Below are positions 24,491 to 34,919 of a stretch of DNA of 64,000 nucleotides, one piece after another (position 1 is the stretch's first letter; the number at the start of each line of letters is the position of its first letter). The position numbers and the translations under genes are program-made. Origin of the DNA: Marsupella aquatica (lineage: Eukaryota > Marchantiophyta); NCBI GenBank assembly GCA_973895155.1, contig OZ316898.1, positions 4,216,001-4,280,000 of the forward strand. Direction: 5' to 3'. A model generated the notes under the pieces. It did not search any database and was not told the origin of the DNA. It was given only the letters and a program-made list of their open reading frames with translations.

Positions 24491-27027
24491 CTACTCATCA
24501 ATTATACCTTCCATGTAAATTTTGAGAGTTTTCAAAACATTCTTAGGAATTGTCAAACCTCTATCCATAATATTTTGTTCTTTAGCACCTGACTTAAACC
24601 CATACATTGCAGAATTTGCAAACTGCCAACTTTGAGTAACATTGTCAAACCCAGGATCCAGCTCCCAAGTCTTAGTGGTTTGAAAGCAACGTTCATATCG
24701 AACATCATCCTTTGCATCATGCTTACCATGTTTAGGCCTCCACCATTGTACTTGGAACATAGGAGCATTCCTAAGAGGAATGCTCTCAACAGACGTTGAA
24801 GAAGACCCTTCAATATGTTGCAAATCTGTTGAGGGAACCTCATGGTTTGGATCCACACCACCCAAAGCTCGAACCAACCAGAAACACCCTTTGCCATTTT
24901 CTTGTTCCCATTCATCCTCTGGATGTAAAAATACAAAGGGACCTTCTTGAATATCTTGTAGAGGAATCCAACGTGCAGGTTCTCGCTCTTGTCGTGCACC
25001 AACAAAGGGTGCAGCTTGATCTTCCATCTCTTCCATGTACTCATTTTGAAGGTCCATCATCTCTGGATTTTGAGAAGGTTCACTTGACGGCGGAGATGTC
25101 CCCAAAATCATCTTGTAACCTGTGCCATGGTTAGTCTTTGGCCAAAAATCAGTTGTCAATGGCAAATGTCTTTCCCCCTCCCCTTCTATTGTAAGTTCCT
25201 CGGACAGTGCTTGCACAAGATTCTCCCAATATTTGACCAGAGGAAATCTCTCTTTATATGCTGCAGAGGTCTCATCCTTACAACTTTTCTTCAAGAAATC
25301 AATATAGCGATTAAGGAATGGGATGATTTCTCCAGCCTTCTTTTGTACATCCCCAGATATAGGTTTTGCAAATGGTTGGCCTTCCGGTAAAATGAGCGCA
25401 TTTGTGATGGGATCAGTTCTCCAAATGGACCTCCCCATTGCCGGAAGCCAAGGTTGCTTGACATGTGCTTTATATTGATACACTGGCACATTATCCCTCA
25501 TGGAGAAAAGAAATGCCACTGGTTTTGAGTGACCTTCTATCTCTTTCACCTGGAAAGTTTTCAAATACTCCTTGTAAGATGCAACCTCTTGAATCAATCA
25601 TGGTACAGGATGAATGCTTTCACACTCCCAAACCTCAGCCATCAACCCCAAGAGGGTAGCAACCTCTTTGTATCTGACCTATTTGGATACTTGAGAAAAT
25701 AATGCATCCACATCTTCATGGGTGTGGCCAACCATGAGGAATGACATTTGCACAGTTTCAAACACCCCCTGCTAACAAGCTCAGTGCAAAATGCCATCAC
25801 ATATTGATTTTTGTTATCTTTCCCTGAATTGTCCATCTGCAACGTTAGGTGCCTTGGTAAGGGCTTGAAAGAGCCCCTAGTAGTCTCAGGATCATCCTTA
25901 GAACCAACATCCACTGTGCTTGACTTTTTAGTCTCCTGACCATCTTCAATGCCTTGAAATCGAACAATTGAAACATTTTTGGGTTCCAAGTAAGCGGCCA
26001 TAAATGCTTCAAAGTCTAGAAGGGACTGAAATATTGGCCTAGTTGCATTCCAATTCAATCCCTCAAGAAGGTCTCCAGTTTTGTCTCCTGTGTAATCTTC
26101 CAAATCTCGGAGGCATTTGGCCAAAGATGTCACGGTAAAGTCTGCATCTCCAGGCCAAAGTCCAGTCAAACTGAAATGTGTTAACATCTCAGTAAGAGCA
26201 ATAGGCAAAGGCTGACCACTACCAGAGAGGGATTTTGGAGTGGGGACCAACCTGGGGATCCAAGTCTTGGCTTGATCCATCTTATCGTGAATAATGCAAA
26301 GATAGTTTTGAGGATCCTTCTTTGCAAGAACCCTATGAGCATAGTAAACATATATTCTTGACATTTGTTCACGAAGATGTCGCGCTCTTTTCTCTTCAAT
26401 CTCTGCACGCTCTTTTTTTCTCTTCTCCCGCATCAATTGATCTTTGAACTCAGTGCAAAATGTGCACTTGGCAAATGCACTTCCCTTGTGAAAGTCAAAA
26501 TTATCAAATGAGTTTTTCCAGATGTTGTACATAGTAACTTCAGTAACCTTAGCAAACCCATCTAATTCCATCTTAGTAAACACCTCTTGGAAAATCTCCT
26601 TCTTAGTAAAACAAGATGGGAGCCGATATTCAATAGTGTCAGTGCCGTTGGACCCACCATAGGGAAGATGTGGCATTGGTTCCCCATTTTGGATTAAAAT
26701 GGACTCCAACAAGGCGCGAGCGTGCAAAGTGCTTGATCGTGTCTTCCGTTGTCCCTGATTTCCATGGAAACCAATTATGCAACCAGCTTTGTATTGATTT
26801 TTGTAGTCATAGTACTTTGTTGTACTGAACCCATGCATTTTAATAAATGCATCTTTACAACCACACGTCCCTTTAGAACAAAAAATCCCTTTCTCTTGAC
26901 TTGCTCCTCTTTACACCCAAAGAGACTAAAGATGTGACTTGTTTTGTTGTCACTTGACATTCCATGGTATTCCCTCCTCATTGCCTCTAAGTCCTCCCTA
27001 GGCATGTTCAAGCAACACTTCAGCTTG
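24491..27027 (-). pseudogene. Transposase-like protein (DUF7869-type), C-terminal part
   Basis: Minus strand, downstream half of a gene split by gypsy 1. In order it reads a zinc-finger-like start (CKDAFIKMHGFSTTKYY), CTFCTEFKDQLM, a Lys/Glu helix, IIHDKMDQAKTWIPRL, LQMDNSGKDNKNQYVMAF and, after a frameshift near 25780, FLMVGHTHEDVDALFSQ. The three Asp-centred blocks look like the catalytic core of RNase H-fold transposases of the plant DUF7869 group; this assignment is from memory of the motif. About 370 more codons follow to the stop at 24491, ending in a domain with FQVQWWRPKHGKHD. Damage: a frameshift near 26850, the one near 25780, and two stops between 25680 and 25598. The gene is inactive as it stands. 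Confidence 0.7.
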
Positions 27028-30000
27028 TGTGGTGCGTCCCATGGCTCCCTAAACCCAAGAAACCCCCCAGCTCAAGCCGATTCCCGCAGGTTTCGTGCTT
27101 GGCGATGCCGTTTCCGCGGCTTAGCGGCATGGGACGCTGCTAACCTTCTACTACTACTATTAACATTTTACACACATATACTGGACAGATCCTTCATCGG
27201 GTCATGAGATACATAGCCGGCCTAATATAGGCCTTCCCCTGTCTTCCCCTGTCTTCCCCTCCGTCTTGTTAGGTATGTTTGGATTCCGCCGCCGGAATGA
27301 TCCCCAATAGGCTTGGTTAAGCCGCTAAGACCTCTCTCAGCTCGACACATCCAACTCTCACTCCCCTGCTTACTTTCCTTCCTTCTGTTGATGTGGGCAC
27401 TCTTCACACAAGTTAATGCGACACACAAATAGCAAAATGACTCATTCTGACTGAGTCATACCATGCACTTGCCATACAAACAGTACATCTCATACACAAG
27501 TTCTGCGAACTAAGCCGTGAGGCCAACTCTATTCAGCTCTTAGGCATGAGGAAACATGAATATACACAAGGGTCACTGTATGACTAACCGAGAGCTTCTT
27601 GTACTACTTGATCCCAGCCCGGCTGGTGCAAACTAAAAACTTGCTAAAGAAGAGGCCCTGAGCTCCCCGCTGCCCAGGTACTTATCCTGGTAGTGGATCC
27701 GCCATTCTTTGCATTGTAAGCCTAATCTACTTAACAGTAATCTACTTGCCCGAATCTACCTATGTACAGCAAGGCAGGAGCACAAGTGTTGCTCCTACCA
27801 GTGGGACCGCAATCCCACTAAGCTAAGTGTCAGGGCCGCTCCTGGTTCTGATCCTAATCCTAAACGTGGAGATCCGCGCCCGCCCTGCCCACTCACGCCT
27901 CCTCCCTCCACGTCCGCCCTCCCTAAAAGGAACGGCGCCCTTGCACCGTCACGACACCGGTGGTGGATCCTCAATGGACGCCCCCAACACTTCCTCCTCA
28001 GCCACTGCCGTTGGCCCGCCTACTGACAGATTACCTGCCCTTGACCGAGTCAACTCTCCATCGGCCTGACTGGGTCCACCTTCGGCTTCAGCCTCGACAC
28101 CGGCCTCGGCAATACCCACGGCTTTGGCCTCAGCCACTCCCACGGCTTCGGCTTCAGCCACTCCCTCGGGTAGTTGGATCCTTAGCCGTGACCCTGTCTG
28201 GGGTCGGTGCTGGGTCTACCTCCTTGATCACCACGGCCTGTGAAGTCGTATTACTCCTTGACCCTGAAGGTTTCCGCTTCTTCTTCGTTGGTGGCTCGGC
28301 AGCTGGTCCCTTCCCCTTCCCACTTACTTCCGGCACTGGTGCAGGTGGCGCGGCTTGTCCTTCGGCAATTACCACCCCTGGTAACTGGTTTGTCCCAACA
28401 GGAGATGGACCTGCTGCAGCTAAGCATTTAAATACTGCGGCTTGTTTCTTCAGCCGCTCTATTTGGTTGTCGGCCCGCCGCTGTAGGTTCTCCATCTTCC
28501 TCATGATTTCCTCCAACTCCTCTTGGGTTTCATCCAGGTCCTTACGTGCCCCCTCCAGCTCATTTTTGGCCTCCTCCTGCTCCCTGTGGGCTTCCTCCAA
28601 TTCCTTCTTCAAGGTAGCCCTCTCCTCCTGGGTTGCTCTTAGCTCCTTGTCGAGCTCTGCAATGATGACAGACTCCATCTGGTTCATCTTGGCGTAAGTC
28701 TGTTCGAGCATCTCGTCCTTCTCCCTTAGGTCGGCCTTGAAGCTGGCCGTCAGGGACGCAAGCTCCTGCTGCAACGCCATAATCCCTTGATAGGATTTCC
28801 CTAACTCGACCTCCTTCTGCTCAAGGGCTCCGCGGATTTTCTCGAGCTCCCCTTTCAACGCCCATTCCTTTCTTTGGGTCTCCGCCATGGCCCGACTGTT
28901 GGCTGTTATGTGGGCCTCCTCTGTATTCTTCAGCTCTTGCTTCCACTTTTCCCTCTCTTTGATCGTGTCGGCCAACTCTTCCTGCGTCTGAGTCAGTTTA
29001 TCCTTGATATTCTGATTATCAGCCTGCACGGCGTCCAACTGCCCCTGCATGATGTTCAGCTCATGTCGTTTAATCCGCAGTTCATCTTGGGCTTTCTTGG
29101 CCGCCCTTAGATCTTCAATCTCGGCTCCCATCCTCCTAAGCCGCCGAATGACCTCGTCCTTCTTGCTTCTCTCTAAAGCCACCGCTTCTTCTAATTGGTG
29201 CTTCTCCAACTGCTCCCTATGGAAAAAGGGTCCTACCTCCAACTCCTCTCCAAAGATGCCGAGCGCAAGTTCCCCACACATCTCACCATACTCCATGGCT
29301 CTATTCTTAGCGTAGGTGGAGTAAGTAGAAGTGATCGGCATCGCCCATCGTGGCCTCTGCTCCCAAGCCGTCCTGCGGATCTCTTCAATCGTGGCTAGAG
29401 GTTTGCTTCCTTTTTCGGCTAGCCGCCTGATGTCCTCCGGCCAATCTCCTCCTGGTAAATCCTTTTCCTTAGCCAGGGCGGCCTCTTCCTCCTGCTTGAT
29501 TCGCTCCTGAAATTCCTGCACCGTCTGTTTTATGCCGTCGAAGCTCGGGGGAGCAACATCTGGTGGGGGAGACTCAGGGCTACTCTGCTGGTTGGGGTCC
29601 CCTCGCACTACCCTTGGAAGTGTGGGGACAAACCGGCCACAGGTCCTTACTCCTGGAACGTGATGGTCCGACCCATAGCCGGAATTATCATGGCTGCAGT
29701 CCTCCACTGCCTCCTCTACCTCTTGGATTTCCGGCTTCTCCCTCTCCTCTTCCTCGGTAGGAGCTTCAGGCAATTCTGCCTCAGATTCGGAGCTTGAGGT
29801 TCCCACGTACATTCGAACACCTGGCTTGGATTCCGGCCTGATTCTCTCCTTGTCTCCAGCAAAGGGGTTTTCTCTTGTGAGCCGGTGTAGGCCTACCTCT
29901 GTAGTAGTGTCCTGCATTGTTGCCGTTGCCGTTGTTGTTGCCGATGCCGATTTCTTTTCTTTCTCCAGTAGTTTCAGCAGACTCTGCATGCCTGGTTGCT

Positions 30001-31664
30001 GCATCGGCAAGTCTTCCTTCCTGGGCCTAAACACCTGCTCGATCGTAGGACTAACAGGTGGTTGAGGCTTCTCAGCCAACGGCCTCGGCGTTGGAGCTTC
30101 CTCGGGTGCCCTTACCTGCAGGGGAAGTACCGGGGCAAAAGTCTGACCTCTGGCATACCGGCACAACAGCGGCATGTGATAGCCAAGCCGCGACACGCTC
30201 CCCATGCCGATTACCTACTGCTCCTCCTTTAAGATCTTCTTCAATTGGTTGAGGAGGTACCCGTTGTAGTCCCGGCTTGGGTCTGGCCTTTCTGCCAAAT
30301 AGACCTGTGCCTTGCCGATCTCTGCCCTCGGCAAGTTACAATGCATGGTCACCCGCAAGAAGTCGATCATCTCTCCTATGTGCGGGTTGGTGCAGGTGTT
30401 CCGGAAGAAGCCATTCTTCGTTGATGGCCCGGGGAACGACCGGAACTCCTTGTCAGGCAAGGTCTTCCTGGTATCAACTTTGGTCTTATTGCCCATCGGC
30501 AAGCCAAACACTTCGGCAATCACCTTGGGAGTAAGATAGAAATCCTTCCCATATATCCTCGTGCAATTGGTCTCGGGTTCCCATGACCCCACGAATTCTA
30601 ATAGGTCTGACTCCGGTACCTCCGGCTTCAGCCATGGTAATCTTACAAAGGCCTCCAAGCCGGATCCGGCCATGAAGCCTTGGTACTTCTTGGTCTGCAT
30701 GGCCGTAAAGCATGCATCCTCCTCCCGTGCAAAATGTAGTTGCACCTCCACCGGTAGGGTTGCCGCCCAGCCCTTCCAGGTGTCATCCCTGGTTGGAATG
30801 GCCTTGATGGGATCGACCTCCTCCTCTTCGGCTTCTCCCTGCCTCCTGCTCTGCTGCTCGGCTGGCTTCTTTGGTGCCGCCGACCTCGTTCTTTTTGCCG
30901 GGGTGGCTTCATCGTTGACGGCTCCCTTCCTCTTCATCTCTGCTGCCGTGGAGGTTTCTCCTAGCACCGTTGCCTGGGTCCACCTTTCCGTGCTACCCTT
31001 TAATTCCCAGTGTATGTCGTTGCAGTTCTTGATGGCCTCTCGGATGCCGACGACGCTGTCTTTGCAAAACAGAAGATCGTCGAGTTGATTGGAAGTAGGC
31101 GTCCACAGGAACTCGTCCTTGATGAGTTCGCCTCCTAAGAAAGCCGTCTTCTGCAGCTCCCACAATCGAGCGAGCTCCTGCCATTCTCGAGCTGCCCTTT
31201 CTGACTCCTCGTCCTCGTAAGTCTTGATGTACTCAGTTGCCCGTTCGAACAGGCATCCCCAGAAATGTGCCGCTTGATTGACGTTGCTCATACCCTCCTT
31301 AGGTTGATCGTCGGTATCTACTCTCTCCCCGAGTGCTTGCCTAAGCAGCTGACAGTAGTTGGCCTCCCGTAGTCGTCTGCCTAGTTCGTGCTCGCAAATG
31401 AGCCACCATCTCCTGCAAGCGCTCCTTACCCCTCTCCTCTGCCGGTCCTTCTTCCCGTTGATCCTTCCTAGCCGCCGACGCTTAACGCGCCCTAACCCTA
31501 ATCGGGTTTTCACCCTCAGCCTTACCTCCGGCCTCTGCCCGGGTTCCATGGTTGCCCCTAATTGTTTATATTTTCCTTGTTTTGTCACTATACTAAGGTG
31601 TTCCTAGGGTGCCTTCCTGCTTTACCCACTTAACCGGCCGAGTGATTCCTGTCTAGGCATCACA
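27028..31664 (-). repeat. Gypsy 1 3' LTR (4637 bp)
   Basis: Downstream LTR of the minus-strand element. TGTGGTGCGTCCC at 27028 is the CA end on the minus strand, and GGCATCACA at 31664 is the TG start. It is nearly identical to 37889-42525; differences seen include 27105/37966, 27211/38072, 27716/38577 and 27847/38708. It encloses a copy of the LTR ORF. Confidence 0.95.
28154..31549 (-). CDS. LTR-encoded coiled-coil protein in the gypsy 1 3' LTR
   Basis: First ATG at 31549 (MEPGQRPEV). The frame runs about 1130 codons to a TGA at 28154, with one internal TAG at 30215-30217 where gypsy 2 has CAG. First part: basic N-terminus, ERQELARLWELQKTAFLGGE, a NLS-like KRTRSAAPKK patch, LEAFVRLPWLKPEV, FYLTPKVIAEVFGLPMG and NPHIGEMIDFLRVTMHCNLP. 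This region resembles the 'putative plant transposon protein' family. Second part: acidic linker, PTLPRVVRGDP, about 280 residues of Glu/Lys-rich coiled coil, then PPTKKKRKPSG. A one-base shift near 28150 puts the last about 70 residues (to 27949) in another frame relative to gypsy 2. Sense orientation with gag-pol. Role unknown. Confidence 0.75.
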
Positions 31665-32918
31665 TAGCTCCCCACTTAATTGTGAAGCGTCCTCGCGAAC
31701 AACTTCATCTTCGTCCATATAGTATTTCTTGAGGCGGTCATAATGGATGCGAACTGGATATACCTCTCCCGTAATGTTGGCCAATTGCACGGAGCCATTG
31801 GGGAACATCATGGTTACTCTAAAGGGTCCTAACCAGCGAGTGTAAAGCTTTCCTGGAAACCTACTATACCTACTGTCATAAAGTAGCACAAGATCACCGG
31901 TATGAATACTAACTACTTTTAACCTTTTATCATACTGCTGCTTCATGATATTCTGTCTATATTCTACTCTCTCGGCTGAAATCATTCTCGCTTCCTCTAA
32001 AGCTTCTAACCTATATTCTCGCTCCTTTAGGCTCTCCTCCGCTCAGGCTCTTTCCTCAATTGTAACTTGAAATGTCGGTATCTCAAGTTGCATGGGTACC
32101 AAGGCTTCTTGTCCAAAGGTTAAGAAGAACGGTGTATGACCGGTAGTGGATTTATAGGCCAGATTGTAAGCAAAAACAGCAGCAAACAATTTATCATCCC
32201 AATCGAGTTTGTTCTGAGCTACTGTCTTGTTCAATATCTTTCCTATGATTCCGTTTGCTCGTTCTGTCAACCCGTTTGCCTTTGGATGGTAGGGAGTAGT
32301 AGGCCTATGTTTAACTAAATACTGCTTATTTAAACGACTAATTATATCATTCAAAAAATGGGTTCCTCTATCACTAACTAATTCTAGGGGTGCTCCATAC
32401 CTGGTGAAGATCTGCTCATACATGAATCTAGCCGTAGTAATTGTATCATCCTTCGTTGTTGGTCTGGCCTCTACCCATTTAGTTGCATAATCCGTAGCCA
32501 GGATTATGTACTTGTTCCGTCGAGGGTGGGTCAGTGGTTTCAGAGGTCCAATGTAATCAATACCCCACTTCTCGAATGGTGCTAGAGGTAGAATAGGGTG
32601 CAGTGGATGCCTGGTGGACGCCCTTGGTCCTCCCGCTCGTTGACAAGGATCGCATTGTTTGATAAACTGATAGACATCTTTGTGCAAGGTGGGCCACCAG
32701 TAACCGGCATTTAATATCTTCTTAGACGTGGTTACTGGGGCAAAATGTCCTCCGGCCTCCTCTCCATGCATGGCCCGTAGGACTCATTTTACCTCTCTCT
32801 TCTCCAAACACCTTTGAATCGTGCCGTTGATTCCATGCTTGTGCAGTATGCCTTTAATGCACTGATACTGTCTGACCTTCCGCACAAAGACTGCGGCTTG
32901 CTCTCGGCTTAATCCTGG
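31653..32918 (-). pseudogene. Gypsy 1 integrase
   Basis: Same frame as the reverse transcriptase ORF but separated from it by a TAG at 32919, with a further TGA near 32784 and a TGA at 32043. Visible parts: an N-terminal zinc-binding module (H-x-H then CDPCQRAGG), catalytic core with D in WGIDYIGPLKP, D in VSDRGTHFLND and E in HPKANGLTERANGIIGK, and a C-terminal domain ending in the GPFRV and RIHYDRLKKYY block. No chromodomain follows. The last codons cross the polypurine tract, and the stop (31653-31655) lies 10-12 bases inside the 3' LTR. Confidence 0.85.
31665..31677 (-). other. Polypurine tract of gypsy 1
   Basis: The minus strand reads AAGTGGGGAGCTA immediately before the TG of the 3' LTR, the usual position of the plus-strand primer. 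The integrase reading frame runs straight through it. Confidence 0.8.
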
Positions 32919-34919
32919 CTATAATCTGGAAGTGCTGAGAAATTGTAAAATCTCAGGGTACCATGTACCAGCTATTTCCACAACGAATAGCTCCTCGTCG
33001 GGGAATCGATCATCAATGCAATCCGTGGCAGGTTTACCTGTGATCCTTGAAAAGAAGTCGGCGTTGGCATGTAACTTTCCTGGCTTGATCCTCAGCTCAT
33101 AGTCAAACTCCTGTAATAGCAAAATCCATCTTGCTACTCTGCCTGTAAGGTCCGGCTTATTGACTAGGTACTTCAAACTTTCATGATCAGTATGAAAGAT
33201 TACCTTGTACCCTAGTAAATAATGCCTAAACTTTTTACAAGAATAAATGACTCCTAATGCTTCTCTTTCCGTGGTAGAGTAGTTCCGTTCGGCATCGGCA
33301 AGCTGACGGCTTGCGAAGTATATGGGATGGTCCCTTCCTTTCTCATCCAACTGACTTAGTACTGAGCCAATACAGAAGCCCAAGACATCTACAAAAACAT
33401 GAAAATCTTTGTTCCAGTCCGGTGCTATCATGACTGGGGCCTCTACTAACATCTGCTTCAATTCTACCACCGCTGTGACTCGTTCGGGTGTGGGTTCGAA
33501 GTCTGCTCCTGCCTTGAGCATATTGGTTAATGGTAAAGCCAGCTTGGCAAAATCCTTGATGAACCGGCGATAGTAACCAATGCATCCCAAGAAGGATCTT
33601 ACATCCTTTATGTTCTTAGGTTGCATGATATCTAGCCATACTGCTAGCTTACCTTTGTCAATCTCAATGCCCTTCCTTGATACCTTGTGACCTAGTAGCA
33701 CCCCCTCGGTTACTGCAAAAAAACATTTATCTGGGTGTAACTTGAGACCCACCTCTCTACATCTCATGAAGGTTTTCCTGAGGTATTTAGCATGTTTCGA
33801 TGCCTTCCCGAATACTGCAAAGTCATCAATGAAGATTTCCATGAACTTTCTCAAGTAATCATGAAAAATGTTCACCATTAATCGTTGGAACATAGCTGGT
33901 GCGTTGCAGAGTCCAAACGACATACGATTGAAGACATAGATCCCCCATTCCGTGATGAAGGCCGTCTTGATTTGGTCTTCCTGCCGAATCCTGATTTGGT
34001 TATAACCAGAGTATCCATCCATGAATGAATATAGTTCATGACTGGCTACCATGTCTAGTACCATATCAATAAACGGTAAAGGAAAATGGTCTTTTAATGT
34101 TGCTTCATTCAGCTTCCTGTAATCCTGACAAACCCGGATCTTGGGTTTACCATCGGGTCCAGCTTTCTTGGGAACTATCACAATTGGAGACACCCAGTCT
34201 GAATGCAGGACTGGAGTGATGAATCCAGCTTCCACTAGTTTGTCGATTTCTGTTTTGACCAGCAGGGAATACTTCGGGTTCATCCTTCGAATTGGTTGTC
34301 GAAATGATTTGGCTCCTAACATGAGATCAATTCGATGTTCCCCTAGTGTTGGATCTACTCCCTTTAGATCTTGGTGACTCCATGCAAACACATCCTGAAA
34401 TTCAATCAATAAGTCACTGATCTCTTTCTCGAGCTCAGGTGCTAGGTTTCTCCCTAAGTTCAGTTCTCTTCCCTCTCCTAAGTCGAGCTTCCGATATTGC
34501 CGTGCTTGGATCATATTAATCTGCTTCTTCAAATTCGGGTCCAGTTCGGCTTCCAGTCTCTCTAATCTCATACCTCCATAAACTGGGATCTCGGCTGGAC
34601 TAGCCGAGTCGGTCCCTTCCTTGGTGTCCATAGATTGTCCCCTTACCGGTCTATTCGGTTTTGAATTAGTGGTCGGCTCCCCTTCCTGCCTTGGCTCTGG
34701 ATCGTGTCTGTCCATCTCATCCACCTCTTGCTCCTGAGAGTTAGGCCGCTGTGCTCTCTCGGCTTCTAATAGGGCCTCAATTTGTTCTGCCCTCGTAATC
34801 GGCTTGTATGCCGATCCCTTGGTATTTAATTCCTTGCCGATGATCGATGGCGTTGTGGACCCCGTCGGCTCTGCCACAACGCCTGCAGAAAATCCACTGT
34901 CCCTGCTACTGCTCCCCAC
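32919..34919 (-). CDS. Gypsy 1 reverse transcriptase-RNase H
   Basis: A 666-codon uninterrupted frame, shifted by -1 relative to gag-protease and overlapping its end by 94 bases. No ATG opens it, so expression by frameshifting is the simplest reading. Reverse transcriptase at about residues 220-400: SDWVSPIVIVPKK, CQDYRKLNEATLKDHFPLP, MDGYSGYNQI and the catalytic FIDD at about 363-366. RNase H at about 465-580: [35 protein letters not shown] and HTDHESLKYL. It then leads to the integrase, separated by a TAG at 32919. The region before residue 200 is a Pro/Glu-rich linker also present in gypsy 2. Confidence 0.9.
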   Translation of the reverse strand: MGSSSRDSGFSAGVVAEPTGSTTPSIIGKELNTKGSAYKPITRAEQIEALLEAERAQRPNSQEQEVDEMDRHDPEPRQEGEPTTNSKPNRPVRGQSMDTKEGTDSASPAEIPVYGGMRLERLEAELDPNLKKQINMIQARQYRKLDLGEGRELNLGRNLAPELEKEISDLLIEFQDVFAWSHQDLKGVDPTLGEHRIDLMLGAKSFRQPIRRMNPKYSLLVKTEIDKLVEAGFITPVLHSDWVSPIVIVPKKAGPDGKPKIRVCQDYRKLNEATLKDHFPLPFIDMVLDMVASHELYSFMDGYSGYNQIRIRQEDQIKTAFITEWGIYVFNRMSFGLCNAPAMFQRLMVNIFHDYLRKFMEIFIDDFAVFGKASKHAKYLRKTFMRCREVGLKLHPDKCFFAVTEGVLLGHKVSRKGIEIDKGKLAVWLDIMQPKNIKDVRSFLGCIGYYRRFIKDFAKLALPLTNMLKAGADFEPTPERVTAVVELKQMLVEAPVMIAPDWNKDFHVFVDVLGFCIGSVLSQLDEKGRDHPIYFASRQLADAERNYSTTEREALGVIYSCKKFRHYLLGYKVIFHTDHESLKYLVNKPDLTGRVARWILLLQEFDYELRIKPGKLHANADFFSRITGKPATDCIDDRFPDEELFVVEIAGTWYPEILQFLSTSRL

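Noticed and set aside
28154-31088. Long plus-strand open frames antisense to the LTR proteins (for example 27960-28697, 30561-31088)
   Set aside because: They mirror the highly biased Glu/Lys and Ser codons of the minus-strand coiled-coil genes and show no motif of their own.
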